In this document: piece after piece, positions 1 through 5,730 of the stretch
Numbering within the stretch: position 1 is the stretch's first letter
Layout: every line of letters starts with the position of its first letter
Assembly: GCA_036274645.1 (NCBI GenBank)
Contig: DASUFH010000485.1
Coordinates: forward strand, 1 to 5,730
Source: DASUFH01 sp036274645
GTDB taxonomy: Bacteria > Acidobacteriota > Terriglobia > 20CM-2-55-15
Direction: 5' to 3'
Length of the DNA stretch: 5,730 nucleotides
Made by a program: the position numbers and the translations under genes
The notes under the pieces: model-generated
What the model was told of the DNA's origin: nothing
What the model saw: the letters and a program-made list of their open reading frames with translations, nothing else
Databases searched by the model: none

Positions 1-1
1 A

Positions 2-58
2 CAGACCGCCCCTACAATCCTGGTCAACCTGACGTTTTGTTCAGAAAAACTTCAGTAG
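2..58 (+). CDS. Possible C-terminal tail of an upstream gene (partial, 18 codons)
   Basis: The frame beginning at base 2 stays open to a TAG at 56-58. Its first eleven codons mostly end in G or C, as the real genes here do, while the other long forward frame (open to 79-81) reads as an Arg-rich tail and looks less like protein. The residues include TILVNLTF, an alternating polar/hydrophobic stretch ending in Phe, which would suit the last beta strand of an outer-membrane barrel such as a TonB-dependent receptor. Such receptors commonly precede PepSY membrane proteins like the next gene. Against this, a barrel normally ends at the terminal aromatic residue, and here six more residues follow. 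Too little is visible for a firm call. Confidence 0.2.
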   Translation, partial: QTAPTILVNLTFCSEKLQ

Positions 59-122
59 CCCGGCCCCGCCGCCGCCGGTAGCATCGACCGCCTGAAAGGG
101 AACGCTGACATTCGAGGCCCGC

Positions 123-150
123 TGATACCGTGAAATTGATACCGTGAAAT
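123..150 (+). repeat. Exact 14-bp tandem duplication over the PepSY gene start
   Basis: The unit TGATACCGTGAAAT occurs twice with no mismatch and no spacer, at 123-136 and 137-150. The second copy contains the GTG start codon of the PepSY gene (144-146). The first copy contains an equivalent GTG at 130-132 that is now out of frame, because 14 is not a multiple of three. The simplest reading is a recent slippage-type duplication of the translation start region. Confidence 0.95.
130..147 (+). promoter_or_regulatory. Possible 5-codon leader ORF coupled to the PepSY start
   Basis: A GTG at 130 opens a tiny frame (Met-Lys-Leu-Ile-Pro, stop TGA at 145-147) whose stop overlaps the PepSY GTG start in the sequence GTGA. 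The only nearby purine-rich site, GAGG at 114-117, lies 12 bases before the GTG at 130 but 26 bases before the GTG at 144. A ribosome could therefore load at 130, terminate, and restart at 144. This mini-frame is a by-product of the 14-bp duplication. Whether it is translated is inference. Confidence 0.35.
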
Positions 151-1703
151 ACGTTCTCCGCACCCTCGTTTTTGCTCACCGGTGGGTGGGAATCGTCCTT
201 TGCCTCGTCTTCCTTCTCTGGTTTCCATCGGGAATCGGAATGATGTACTGGACCTTCCCCGAAGTCGGCGCCGAAGACCGCCTGGAGCACTCTCCGAAAC
301 TCGACCCTGCCCAGATCATCCTGTCGCCCGAGGAGGCGGCCGAAACACTCGACCTGCAGGCTACCCCCGGCGGCGTGCGCCTGAACTCATTCGACGGACG
401 CCCGGTCTACCGTTTCGGTGAAGGCGGACGGGGTGGCGGAGCAGCAAGAATCGTGTACGCCGATACCGGCGAAGAACAAACCGAAGTGTCGACTGAAATG
501 CTGGATCGGATCGCGTCTTCCTGGACGGACCGCCCCTCTCAGACGGCCCGGAAAGAGTCCGTCGAAGAACCCGATCAGTGGACGGTTGCCGGACAGCTTC
601 GCAACCTGCGTCCGATGTACAAATACTCCTGGCCGGACGGACAACAGGTCTACCTCAATGGCGCGACCGGCGAGGTCGTTCAATACACGACATTCGCCTC
701 CCGTATGGCGGCGCACATCAGCGCGATTCCCCACTGGCTCTACTACACGCCTCTACGCCAGAACCAGCCGTTCTGGATCAACTTCATGATCTATGCCTCG
801 ATGATCGGAACCATCGGCTCCATCATCGGCATGATCGTCGCGGTGTGGATGTATTCGCCGAAGAAGCGGTATCGACTGGCGGGCAACCCAACAGGCGTGC
901 CGTACAGGGGCCAGAAGCGATGGCACTGGATCTTCGGCATGGTCTTCGGCGTTGCAACGATCACGTGGACGTTCAGCGGCATGATGTCTCTCGGGCCGTT
1001 TCCCCTTGTGGAACGCCTCACGGGCAGCAATCGCGCGGACGGCCGCGGCGGGGGGCGGAGTGGAGCGCAGCAAGGCATAGCCGGCGCGTTACGTGGACGC
1101 GTCCGCATGACGGACTTCGCATCCGTCCACCCTGGCGACGTGCTCGCCAGAGTCCCGAATCTCGATGTCCGGGAGCTGGAATGGACTTCTTTCAATGGAA
1201 CACCGATTTTCTCGGCGAAGCTCAGTGGGGGAAAGAACCGGCTGCTTTCCCTCGACGGCGCTGAAATCGATGGCTTCGATCAGGAAAAAGTCATCGAGAT
1301 CATCAAGGGCGCCGTGCCCGACCCCGACGCCATCGAAATCCGGCCGATCGATGAATACGACCTCTACTACTTTGACCGGACCCGGCAGCGCCCGCTGCCC
1401 GTTCTTCTTGTGCTGATGAACGATGCGGACCACACGCGTCACTACGTGGACCCCAAATCGGCCCGCGTGCTCACCACCTACAGCAGCCGCAACTGGGTCA
1501 ACCGCTGGCTGTACTCCGCCCTTCACTCCCTGAACTTCCCGTTTCTGTACAACCACCGTCCCCTGTGGGACATCGTGGTCATCACGTTCATGGTCGGCGG
1601 CACTGCGCTGTGTGTGACGTCGCTGGTCCTCGGCTGGAGAGTGCTCGGAAGGAAGCTGAAGCGCGCGGCCGTGACCGACGTGCTGACCGCGGAGCCATCG
1701 TAG
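144..1703 (+). CDS. PepSY-domain inner-membrane protein (PepSY-associated TM family)
   Basis: This is a 519-residue integral membrane protein of the PepSY/PiuB-like class, found in many Gram-negatives and often linked to iron or siderophore uptake; its biochemical role is poorly defined. Four membrane segments are visible at about residues 14-36, 212-236, 260-284 and 473-499. Residues 11-15 (AHRWVG) match the N-terminal family motif. Two large periplasmic regions lie at 37-211 and 285-472, and each has a PepSY-like strand pattern (YLNGATGEVV near 170-179; HYVDPKSARVL near 433-443). The loop at 237-259 and the C-terminus are rich in Lys/Arg, which fits an N-in, C-in topology. Two Gly-rich stretches (93-99, 299-305) look like linkers. 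The GTG start at 144 is forced: the in-frame stop TGA at 123-125 leaves no ATG, GTG or TTG between. It converges on alkB with a 12-base gap and no visible terminator hairpin. The family call is secure; the substrate is unknown. Confidence 0.88.
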   Translation: MKYVLRTLVFAHRWVGIVLCLVFLLWFPSGIGMMYWTFPEVGAEDRLEHSPKLDPAQIILSPEEAAETLDLQATPGGVRLNSFDGRPVYRFGEGGRGGGAARIVYADTGEEQTEVSTEMLDRIASSWTDRPSQTARKESVEEPDQWTVAGQLRNLRPMYKYSWPDGQQVYLNGATGEVVQYTTFASRMAAHISAIPHWLYYTPLRQNQPFWINFMIYASMIGTIGSIIGMIVAVWMYSPKKRYRLAGNPTGVPYRGQKRWHWIFGMVFGVATITWTFSGMMSLGPFPLVERLTGSNRADGRGGGRSGAQQGIAGALRGRVRMTDFASVHPGDVLARVPNLDVRELEWTSFNGTPIFSAKLSGGKNRLLSLDGAEIDGFDQEKVIEIIKGAVPDPDAIEIRPIDEYDLYYFDRTRQRPLPVLLVLMNDADHTRHYVDPKSARVLTTYSSRNWVNRWLYSALHSLNFPFLYNHRPLWDIVVITFMVGGTALCVTSLVLGWRVLGRKLKRAAVTDVLTAEPS

Positions 1704-1715
1704 ACCGGTCCGAAG

Positions 1716-2366
1716 TTAAAACACCTTCCGGAACGTCAGGTTGATCCGGGTGGCGCCGGTCAACGGATGGTCGCCGTCGCGGAGCGGCGCAACGCCGTGA
1801 TGGATGAAGCGCGCAGGACCGCCCCAGACCACCACGTCGCCGCTGTCGAGGCGCACACGCCGAACCGGATCCGAACGGCGCCGGCCCCCCCAGAGGAAAA
1901 CCGCCGGCAAACCCAGCGAAACGGAAACGATGGGCGCCCAGGAATCGTTCTCGTCCCGGTCCTGATGCAGACTGAGTTTCGCGCCCGCGACGTAGCGATT
2001 GATCAGGCAGGCGTCAGGCGCATAGCGTGGAAAGCCGGCCTCAGCCGCGGCGCGACGCGCCACATCGAGAAACAGATCGGGCATGGCCGGCCACGGAGTT
2101 CCCGTTAGCGGATCGACGGGGTCATAGCGATAACCGTTGCGATCCGACACCCATCCGACAGAGCCGCAGTTGGTCATCGCGACGGACATGGTGTGACCGC
2201 TGGGCGTGATGAGATGACGAAAATCCGCGGCCTCCACGACGCGCGCCACCCCCGCCAGGAGCGCAGACTCCTGGTCCAGGACGAAACCCCGCAATACCGC
2301 GGCGCCCTCTTCGAGGCTTTCACAATACGGCGCCGGCGCGGGATCGAAAGGAAGGGTCATAAGCAT
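1716..2366 (-). CDS. alkB: AlkB, alpha-ketoglutarate/Fe(II)-dependent nucleic-acid demethylase
   Basis: AlkB oxidatively removes methyl groups from 1-methyladenine and 3-methylcytosine in DNA and RNA, releasing formaldehyde, in the cytoplasm. The 216-residue product is the same length as Escherichia coli AlkB and resembles it throughout (TMSVAMTNCG at 59-68, PDACLINRY at 117-125, APIVSVSLGLPA at 144-155, GDVVVWGG at 176-183, NLTFR near the end). The iron ligands are present as H134, D136 and H190. The 2-oxoglutarate contacts appear as N123, Y125, R207 and R213, and the base-stacking Trp as W72. All catalytic positions seem intact, so the enzyme should be active. The chosen start (2366) lies one base after the stop of the upstream minus-strand gene, implying translational coupling. 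An in-frame ATG two codons later (2360) is an alternative. No ada gene is adjacent, unlike the E. coli ada-alkB operon. Confidence 0.96.
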   Translation of the reverse strand: MLMTLPFDPAPAPYCESLEEGAAVLRGFVLDQESALLAGVARVVEAADFRHLITPSGHTMSVAMTNCGSVGWVSDRNGYRYDPVDPLTGTPWPAMPDLFLDVARRAAAEAGFPRYAPDACLINRYVAGAKLSLHQDRDENDSWAPIVSVSLGLPAVFLWGGRRRSDPVRRVRLDSGDVVVWGGPARFIHHGVAPLRDGDHPLTGATRINLTFRKVF

Positions 2367-2367
2367 T

Positions 2368-3156
2368 CTATTTCCGATCGCGGCTCTCCTTCAGGTAGTG
2401 CGGACTGTATTGCAGCCCGTAAGGCGTGGTGATCTTCGAGGCGGCCTTGTGCTCGGCAAAATGCTTCTTTGCCTCGACAATTTTTTCAAGTTCGCCGGTC
2501 GTGCAGTCGCGCATCGTGATTTCTTCGCGCGGCACAAAGAAGACCTGCCCGATCGGAATGGAGTGGGATCCGGCAATACCTTCGCCCGGCTGCAGCACGT
2601 ATCGGAACTCGGTCTCATGCGGAAACCAGTCCGTTTCCACCCGTACAATCAGCATCGGCGCGATCGGCCGTTCGATCATATTGAAGATCGGCGTATAGAC
2701 CGTGTCCCAACCCTCCGGTGTCTGAAAGTTTACGGAACCCCGCAGGGATATCCCGCCGGCGGGAGTGCCCATATCCTCCGGCACGATGAAACCGCGCATG
2801 ATCGTGAGCGCCATCTCCCGCGAGATCGGCGCCTTTTTGCTGAGGATCTCGACATCTTCCTTGATCATCCCCACACCGCCCGGAGGAAGCGAAAGAGTCA
2901 CGGCGAAAATCGGCTCCCACTTCTCCGGGGGAACAAAGAAGTAGTACGAAATCCGATACCGTCCCTCACCTTCGTACTCCACGTGGAAAGATTCGTTCGG
3001 TTCCAGAGGCGGATACACCAGATACCCCAGCGAACTGCCCGCATCGAGAACCGGACAATGACGGGAATGCTGGGGCAGATGTGGACGCTGGCTCTCCCGG
3101 CGCGGTCTTAGGCCCACGCCCGGACGTCCGGAATTGGGAAACAGGCGTACTTCCAT
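2368..3156 (-). CDS. Unrecognised 262-residue soluble protein, operon partner of alkB
   Basis: I do not recognise this protein with confidence. It has no signal peptide and no membrane segment, so it is probably cytoplasmic. The N-terminal 33 residues are Arg/Pro-rich and probably disordered. A compact core follows, with CPVLDAGSSLGY at 34-45, an aromatic strand region at 57-75, and a conserved-looking segment at 171-210 with VETDWFP, TEFRYVLQPGE and PIGQVFFVPRE. It ends with a charged helix at about 219-241. The CP-x2-DA-x-G-Y pattern recalls uncharacterised bacterial and phage families (possibly the one I remember as DUF6065), but I cannot confirm this. No metal or nucleotide site is evident. 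The ATG at 3156 has only a weak purine site (GCAGG directly before it). Its stop is one base before the alkB start, so both proteins are likely made from one message. A link to alkylation repair is inference from that linkage alone. Confidence 0.8.
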   Translation of the reverse strand: MEVRLFPNSGRPGVGLRPRRESQRPHLPQHSRHCPVLDAGSSLGYLVYPPLEPNESFHVEYEGEGRYRISYYFFVPPEKWEPIFAVTLSLPPGGVGMIKEDVEILSKKAPISREMALTIMRGFIVPEDMGTPAGGISLRGSVNFQTPEGWDTVYTPIFNMIERPIAPMLIVRVETDWFPHETEFRYVLQPGEGIAGSHSIPIGQVFFVPREEITMRDCTTGELEKIVEAKKHFAEHKAASKITTPYGLQYSPHYLKESRDRK

Positions 3157-3191
3157 CCTGCGATCTTATCCCGGGACTTTGCCCCGCGCGA

Positions 3192-3219
3192 CCAATTCAA
3201 ATGCGCCAATTCAAATGCG
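3192..3219. repeat. Exact 14-bp tandem repeat upstream of the alkB operon
   Basis: The unit CCAATTCAAATGCG is repeated twice without mismatch (3192-3205 and 3206-3219), and two further matching bases follow (3220-3221). On the minus strand it reads CGCATTTGAATTGG and lies 36 to 63 bases before the start codon of the 262-residue gene, in the range for a leader or regulator site. It may be a paired operator or a simple slippage duplication; the sequence does not decide. Confidence 0.92.
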
Positions 3220-3342
3220 CCGCGGGAATAGGCGGTGAAGCTTCGACCGATAACCGACTCGGCGTCAGAACCGGCCCCGCTGACTCGGGAGTCGCGGAAG
3301 TGCAACTCGTCACTGCGCTCGTGAGCTATGATGTTCGCCGAA

Positions 3343-3369
3343 TTGACCTTATGGACCTCCATTGGTCAA
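3343..3369. promoter_or_regulatory. Interrupted dyad, candidate operator or leader hairpin
   Basis: TTGACC (3343-3348) pairs with GGTCAA (3364-3369), and inside it ATGGA (3351-3355) pairs with TCCAT (3358-3362), separated by a small asymmetric bulge. The 27-base element lies 81 bases upstream of the membrane-protein ATG. It could be a binding site for a dimeric regulator or, if transcribed, a short hairpin. It has no U-tract, so a terminator is unlikely. The TTGACC arm also resembles a -35 box but has no good -10 partner at 16-18 bases. Confidence 0.4.
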
Positions 3370-3450
3370 AACGCGAGCGCGCGCGCTGGCTAATTTTCCT
3401 CCGGACAGGCATCATGTGCGCCATGCATAGATCTCACGAATAGGCCCACT

Positions 3451-4494
3451 ATGAGCCGCTTCAGCCTTCGCACGCTACGACAGATATGTTTCTTCGGTCT
3501 TTCCACGGTGTTGTGGGTGGACCTCATGCAGTCTCTGCGGTTGCCGGACGGTTTTAGCTTTGGAATCGGCATTCTTTCCACGTTCCTCCTGGCGGCGCCT
3601 GTGGTTTCCCTGCTCCTGATGCCGAAGGCCGTGGCCGCAATAGTCCGCAACAAAGACTTCCTGATACCGCTCGCGCTGGCAACGATTGCCGGTAGAGCGG
3701 TCGCGTGGCTTTCCACGACGCCGGCGCTGCAGAACTGGCTCTCGCCATCTCTACCGGTGCAAGTACTGCGCCTGAGTTTCAACCTCTCGCTGTACTTCCT
3801 GATCAGCCTGGCGCTTGCTGTGGCCTATGCCGCGTGGATGACAGCCACTGTCGTTGAATTCGTATGCAGAGGTCAGGTCGATCCGCGCAACGCATTCCTG
3901 CCAGCCATGCGACGCTTCTGGCGATTCTTCGCGTTGGAATTCCTTGGTTGGGGAGCCTTGATGGGGGCAACCGTGCCTCTCCTCTCGATACCCTCGCTTT
4001 CTCTCGGCATCATCGCGCTGCTCCCGCTCGCTCTGATATGGAACTTCTCGACGGCAGCTGTTTTGCCCGTGGCGTGGGAAGAACCCGGCGGGTGGTGGAA
4101 GTCATTTTGCCGCGGCGTCCGCGTGAGCCTGGGCAATCTGCCCCAGTGGTGGCTCTTGTTACTGGCCCAGATGCTCCTGCTTGGACTGGTGTCGTTCTAC
4201 TACACCTACTCGGACGAAAACACGAGTAGCGGCTGGAACATCAACGCATTCTGGATCGGTGGATATGCCAACGAATCGAAGTGGTATGAACTGGCAGACG
4301 CTCTTCACCGCCCCAGGCTGCCATTCGTCAAGACAATCCTGGACCTGATGCTCGGCACAGTCGCCGTGGCCGTCAAGATCGCCATCGTGCAACGTTCCCG
4401 TTTTTGCGCTGTTCCGGAGTTCGGGCAGAGCGCAGGCGCGACCGATTCACCCAACACAGCCCCAGTGCTTCCGGGCGGGCAAATGCCCTTCTAG
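3451..4494 (+). CDS. Unrecognised multi-pass membrane protein
   Basis: The 347-residue product is very hydrophobic, with about seven candidate membrane segments near residues 39-62, 70-88, 110-135, 160-181, 183-207, 232-252 and 293-315. A Trp-rich polar stretch (GWNINAFWIGG, 261-271) lies in a loop, and the tail from about 318 is polar and Pro/Gly-rich. It has no motif of a transporter, kinase, protease or glycosyltransferase that I can recognise, so no function is given. The ATG at 3451 is forced: the in-frame stop TAA at 3391-3393 leaves no other usable start. The ribosome site is weak, only AGG six bases upstream. The stop TAG shares bases with the stop of the convergent gene. It is probably the first and only gene of its transcription unit in this window. 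Confidence 0.85.
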   Translation: MSRFSLRTLRQICFFGLSTVLWVDLMQSLRLPDGFSFGIGILSTFLLAAPVVSLLLMPKAVAAIVRNKDFLIPLALATIAGRAVAWLSTTPALQNWLSPSLPVQVLRLSFNLSLYFLISLALAVAYAAWMTATVVEFVCRGQVDPRNAFLPAMRRFWRFFALEFLGWGALMGATVPLLSIPSLSLGIIALLPLALIWNFSTAAVLPVAWEEPGGWWKSFCRGVRVSLGNLPQWWLLLLAQMLLLGLVSFYYTYSDENTSSGWNINAFWIGGYANESKWYELADALHRPRLPFVKTILDLMLGTVAVAVKIAIVQRSRFCAVPEFGQSAGATDSPNTAPVLPGGQMPF

Positions 4495-5486
4495 TCTCTT
4501 TCGAATCCAATAACCGATTCAAAACGGATGTTGCGCGCCTCAATGTCGCCAGTTCCGATAAGGAAACGATACCTTCTTTCCAGAGACTCCCTTGTTCCCG
4601 TGCTTTCCAGGACCCGCCCAACCGTCTCGCTGTTCGCCGTGGACAACCGCACAAGCGCCGCGACAGACAAGGACCTATCGTCACTGAGAGCCAACACGGT
4701 TAACCGTTCTATAACCTTCCGCCGGGCATCTTCCGAGATGATCTCGGTCTGTAACCGCAACACACAGTCCACCGATACGGACGTCGGAATTACCGGATCG
4801 CCGGCAACCCCCGCAAGCGCGATCTGACGGATGTTGTTATCTTGCAGTTGATCGAATACATAATTAAGAAAATAGGCGGCAAACACAGGGTCCATTTGTC
4901 CCCGGAGTTCCGTTGGGGCGCGGCCCACATCCGAAGGCGTCTTCTCAAAAGCAATGTGCCTGCTGACCACATGACGAAGTAACGCATAATCCGGTTCCGA
5001 TGACGCGCATGCCTGCGCCACCGTCTCCCACTGGCGCCAGCCCAACATTTTCACTGCCGCATCCGTAAACTGGAAAACCAACAGCCTCTGGCCGACTACC
5101 GGATTGATATTGACCCAGCCACTCCACGAGCCTTCTTCGGTAACATCCCATCGCTGCAACTGCGGCTTCGACACGAACGACAAGACAGTCTCCCCACCGT
5201 CTTCCGGTCTTTTACCATAGAGCCACTCATCAACCCGGAAGCCGATATCTCGAACCAATGCCGCGCTTATAGGCGGCACGCTGTCCTTATTCACCTCTGA
5301 TCCGACTGAGATAACAGTTCCTATAAAAACAACACAGCCCCTTTTGAGACACCGCGCCGCCCGCGTGCCGGTAGAGCTGATCTCGGCAAACCGATACTGT
5401 GGAGCCGCCTGAACAGATCCACCCGTAAGCGTTGCGGCGATTATCCCGACGCTGACAAGGGCGCGCATTTGCCGCAGATACCTCAT
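4491..5486 (-). CDS. Exported protein, possible NTR/TIMP-like N-domain and helical C-domain
   Basis: The 331-residue product starts with a clear signal peptide: basic n-region MRYLRQMR, hydrophobic core at 9-22, and a likely signal peptidase I site after VQA or VQAA (residues 25-28). It has no lipobox Cys. After cleavage, residues 46-140 show paired Cys (C46, C51), CVVFIGTVISV, then FRVDEWLYGK and VVGQRLLVFQF. This order resembles secreted NTR/TIMP-like OB-fold domains, where the pattern is Cys, FVGxV, F-x-V-x-x-x-x-K-G and VGxxYLVF. That assignment is inference. Residues about 200-310 are predominantly helical with repeated Ala/Leu helices, like short HEAT-type repeats. The start at 5486 has GAGAG four bases upstream; a second in-frame ATG at 5468 would shorten the signal peptide. 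The base composition is less GC-rich than that of the PepSY gene. The function is unknown. Confidence 0.87.
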   Translation of the reverse strand: MRYLRQMRALVSVGIIAATLTGGSVQAAPQYRFAEISSTGTRAARCLKRGCVVFIGTVISVGSEVNKDSVPPISAALVRDIGFRVDEWLYGKRPEDGGETVLSFVSKPQLQRWDVTEEGSWSGWVNINPVVGQRLLVFQFTDAAVKMLGWRQWETVAQACASSEPDYALLRHVVSRHIAFEKTPSDVGRAPTELRGQMDPVFAAYFLNYVFDQLQDNNIRQIALAGVAGDPVIPTSVSVDCVLRLQTEIISEDARRKVIERLTVLALSDDRSLSVAALVRLSTANSETVGRVLESTGTRESLERRYRFLIGTGDIEARNIRFESVIGFERD

Positions 5487-5530
5487 ACTTCTCTCATCCT
5501 GCCTACTGAATGCCCAACCAGGCAGTGTGG

Positions 5531-5559
5531 ATAGTATGGACCTTCAGACCTCCACCCAA
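5531..5559 (-). promoter_or_regulatory. Candidate sigma-70 promoter for the exported protein gene
   Basis: On the minus strand TTGGGT (5559-5554) is followed after exactly 17 bases by TACTAT (5536-5531). The matches to consensus are 3/6 and 4/6. Transcription would begin near 5524, giving a leader of about 38 bases before the ATG at 5486. Position and spacing fit, but the boxes are weak. Confidence 0.35.
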
Positions 5560-5730
5560 GGAAGCATTTAAAGTCCCCGTCTGCTTGTAGGGCGGTCTAT
5601 GAAGCCGTGAATGAATTGGGAAATTGAATCGCCGAACAAGACCCAGCCTTGGGCAGATACGAGGCGGATGGATGATTCAGTCCGATCGGACCGAACGGCA
5701 AGGAAAGCGTGGAATCGGTTGTGGCGGCAA
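5560..5730. other. Right edge, gene content undecided
   Basis: Upstream of the candidate promoter several frames run open off the window. On the plus strand one begins at ATG 5611 (40 codons to the edge, starting MNWEIESPNK), with a weak ribosome site. Two minus-strand frames enter from the edge and stop at 5597-5599 and 5568-5570; either could be the end of a gene. None shows a recognisable motif or clearly better codon use. A perfect 12-bp palindrome, GTCCGATCGGAC, lies at 5680-5691. I do not call a gene here. Confidence 0.4.

Larger units (their letters stand above)
3157..3450. other. Divergent intergenic region with repeats, no convincing gene
   Basis: These 294 bases separate the starts of the minus-strand alkB pair and the plus-strand membrane protein, so promoters for both should lie here. 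The visible elements are the exact 14-bp tandem repeat (3192-3219), a GACTC-GG-GAGTC dyad at 3282-3293, an interrupted dyad at 3343-3369, and the 12-bp palindrome AGCGCGCGCGCT at 3376-3387. Open frames of 84 codons (-) and 120 codons (+) cross the region. Both also overlap the 5' end of the 262-residue gene and have no convincing protein character. No clear sigma-70 promoter with correct spacing was found on either strand. Confidence 0.7.

Noticed and set aside
1040..1060. G-rich run as a possible G-quadruplex
   Set aside because: It is explained by a Gly/Arg linker codon run in the PepSY protein and lacks four well-spaced G-tracts.
578..1264. 228-codon plus-strand open frame inside the PepSY gene
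   Set aside because: It is an out-of-frame shadow in GC-rich coding sequence, rich in Arg, His and Pro. The PepSY frame has the membrane segments and family motifs.
1701..1718. GACCGGTC palindrome (1703-1710) between the convergent stops as a terminator
   Set aside because: It has no loop and no T-tract on either strand; it is too short to terminate transcription.
2398..3111. 237-codon plus-strand open frame opposite the 262-residue gene
   Set aside because: Its composition is Arg/His-rich and shadow-like. The minus-strand protein has a coherent hydrophobic core, a sensible C-terminal helix and a tight junction with alkB.
3108..3362. 84-codon minus-strand frame overlapping the start of the 262-residue gene
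   Set aside because: It is in another frame, overlaps a better gene, and its start ATG lies within the dyad. No family features are visible.
3343..3371. TTGACC as a -35 box for the 3451 gene
   Set aside because: At 17-base spacing the -10 position is TCAAAA, only 3/6 to consensus, so it is not called as a promoter.
3081..3443. 120-codon plus-strand frame across the intergenic region
   Set aside because: It overlaps the start of the 262-residue gene, spans the tandem repeat and dyad, and shows no motif or convincing protein composition.
5611..5730. Partial plus-strand gene starting at ATG 5611
   Set aside because: It has only 40 codons, a weak ribosome site and no recognisable motif, and two minus-strand frames over the same bases are equally open.

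Overview
This 5.73 kb window is GC-rich bacterial DNA holding five complete protein genes. Two can be named with confidence: a PepSY-type inner-membrane protein and the DNA/RNA alkylation repair dioxygenase AlkB. The other three encode an unrecognised soluble protein, an unrecognised multi-pass membrane protein and an exported protein. The organism cannot be identified from these genes. A soil-type Gram-negative with a large genome, such as an Acidobacteriota or Proteobacteria lineage, is a guess from composition and gene content. There are no RNA genes, CRISPR arrays, transposases or phage genes.

Layout: positions 1-143 hold a possible last fragment of an upstream gene and an unusual start region containing an exact 14-bp tandem duplication. 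The PepSY protein (144-1703, +) converges on alkB (1716-2366, -) with only 12 bases between the stop codons. alkB is the second gene of a tight minus-strand pair. The first is an unrecognised 262-residue protein (2368-3156, -) that ends one base before the alkB start codon. A 294-base divergent intergenic region (3157-3450) follows. It contains a second exact 14-bp tandem duplication and a 27-base interrupted dyad. Next come the polytopic membrane protein (3451-4494, +) and, tail to tail, a signal-peptide protein (4491-5486, -). These last two share one CTAG as stop codon on both strands. Positions 5487-5730 carry a plausible promoter for the exported protein and an undecided right edge.

How the genes work together: the only strong functional link is the likely co-translation of the unknown 262-residue protein with AlkB, which makes the unknown a candidate for a repair- or stress-linked role by context only. 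The PepSY protein is of the kind often found next to TonB-dependent iron or siderophore receptors, and the 18 codons at the left edge could be the last strand of such a receptor, but this is weak. The membrane and exported proteins converge and need not be related. No complete novel system is evident. The points most worth checking are the duplicated start region of the PepSY gene, the unknown-alkB pair and the intergenic repeat elements.
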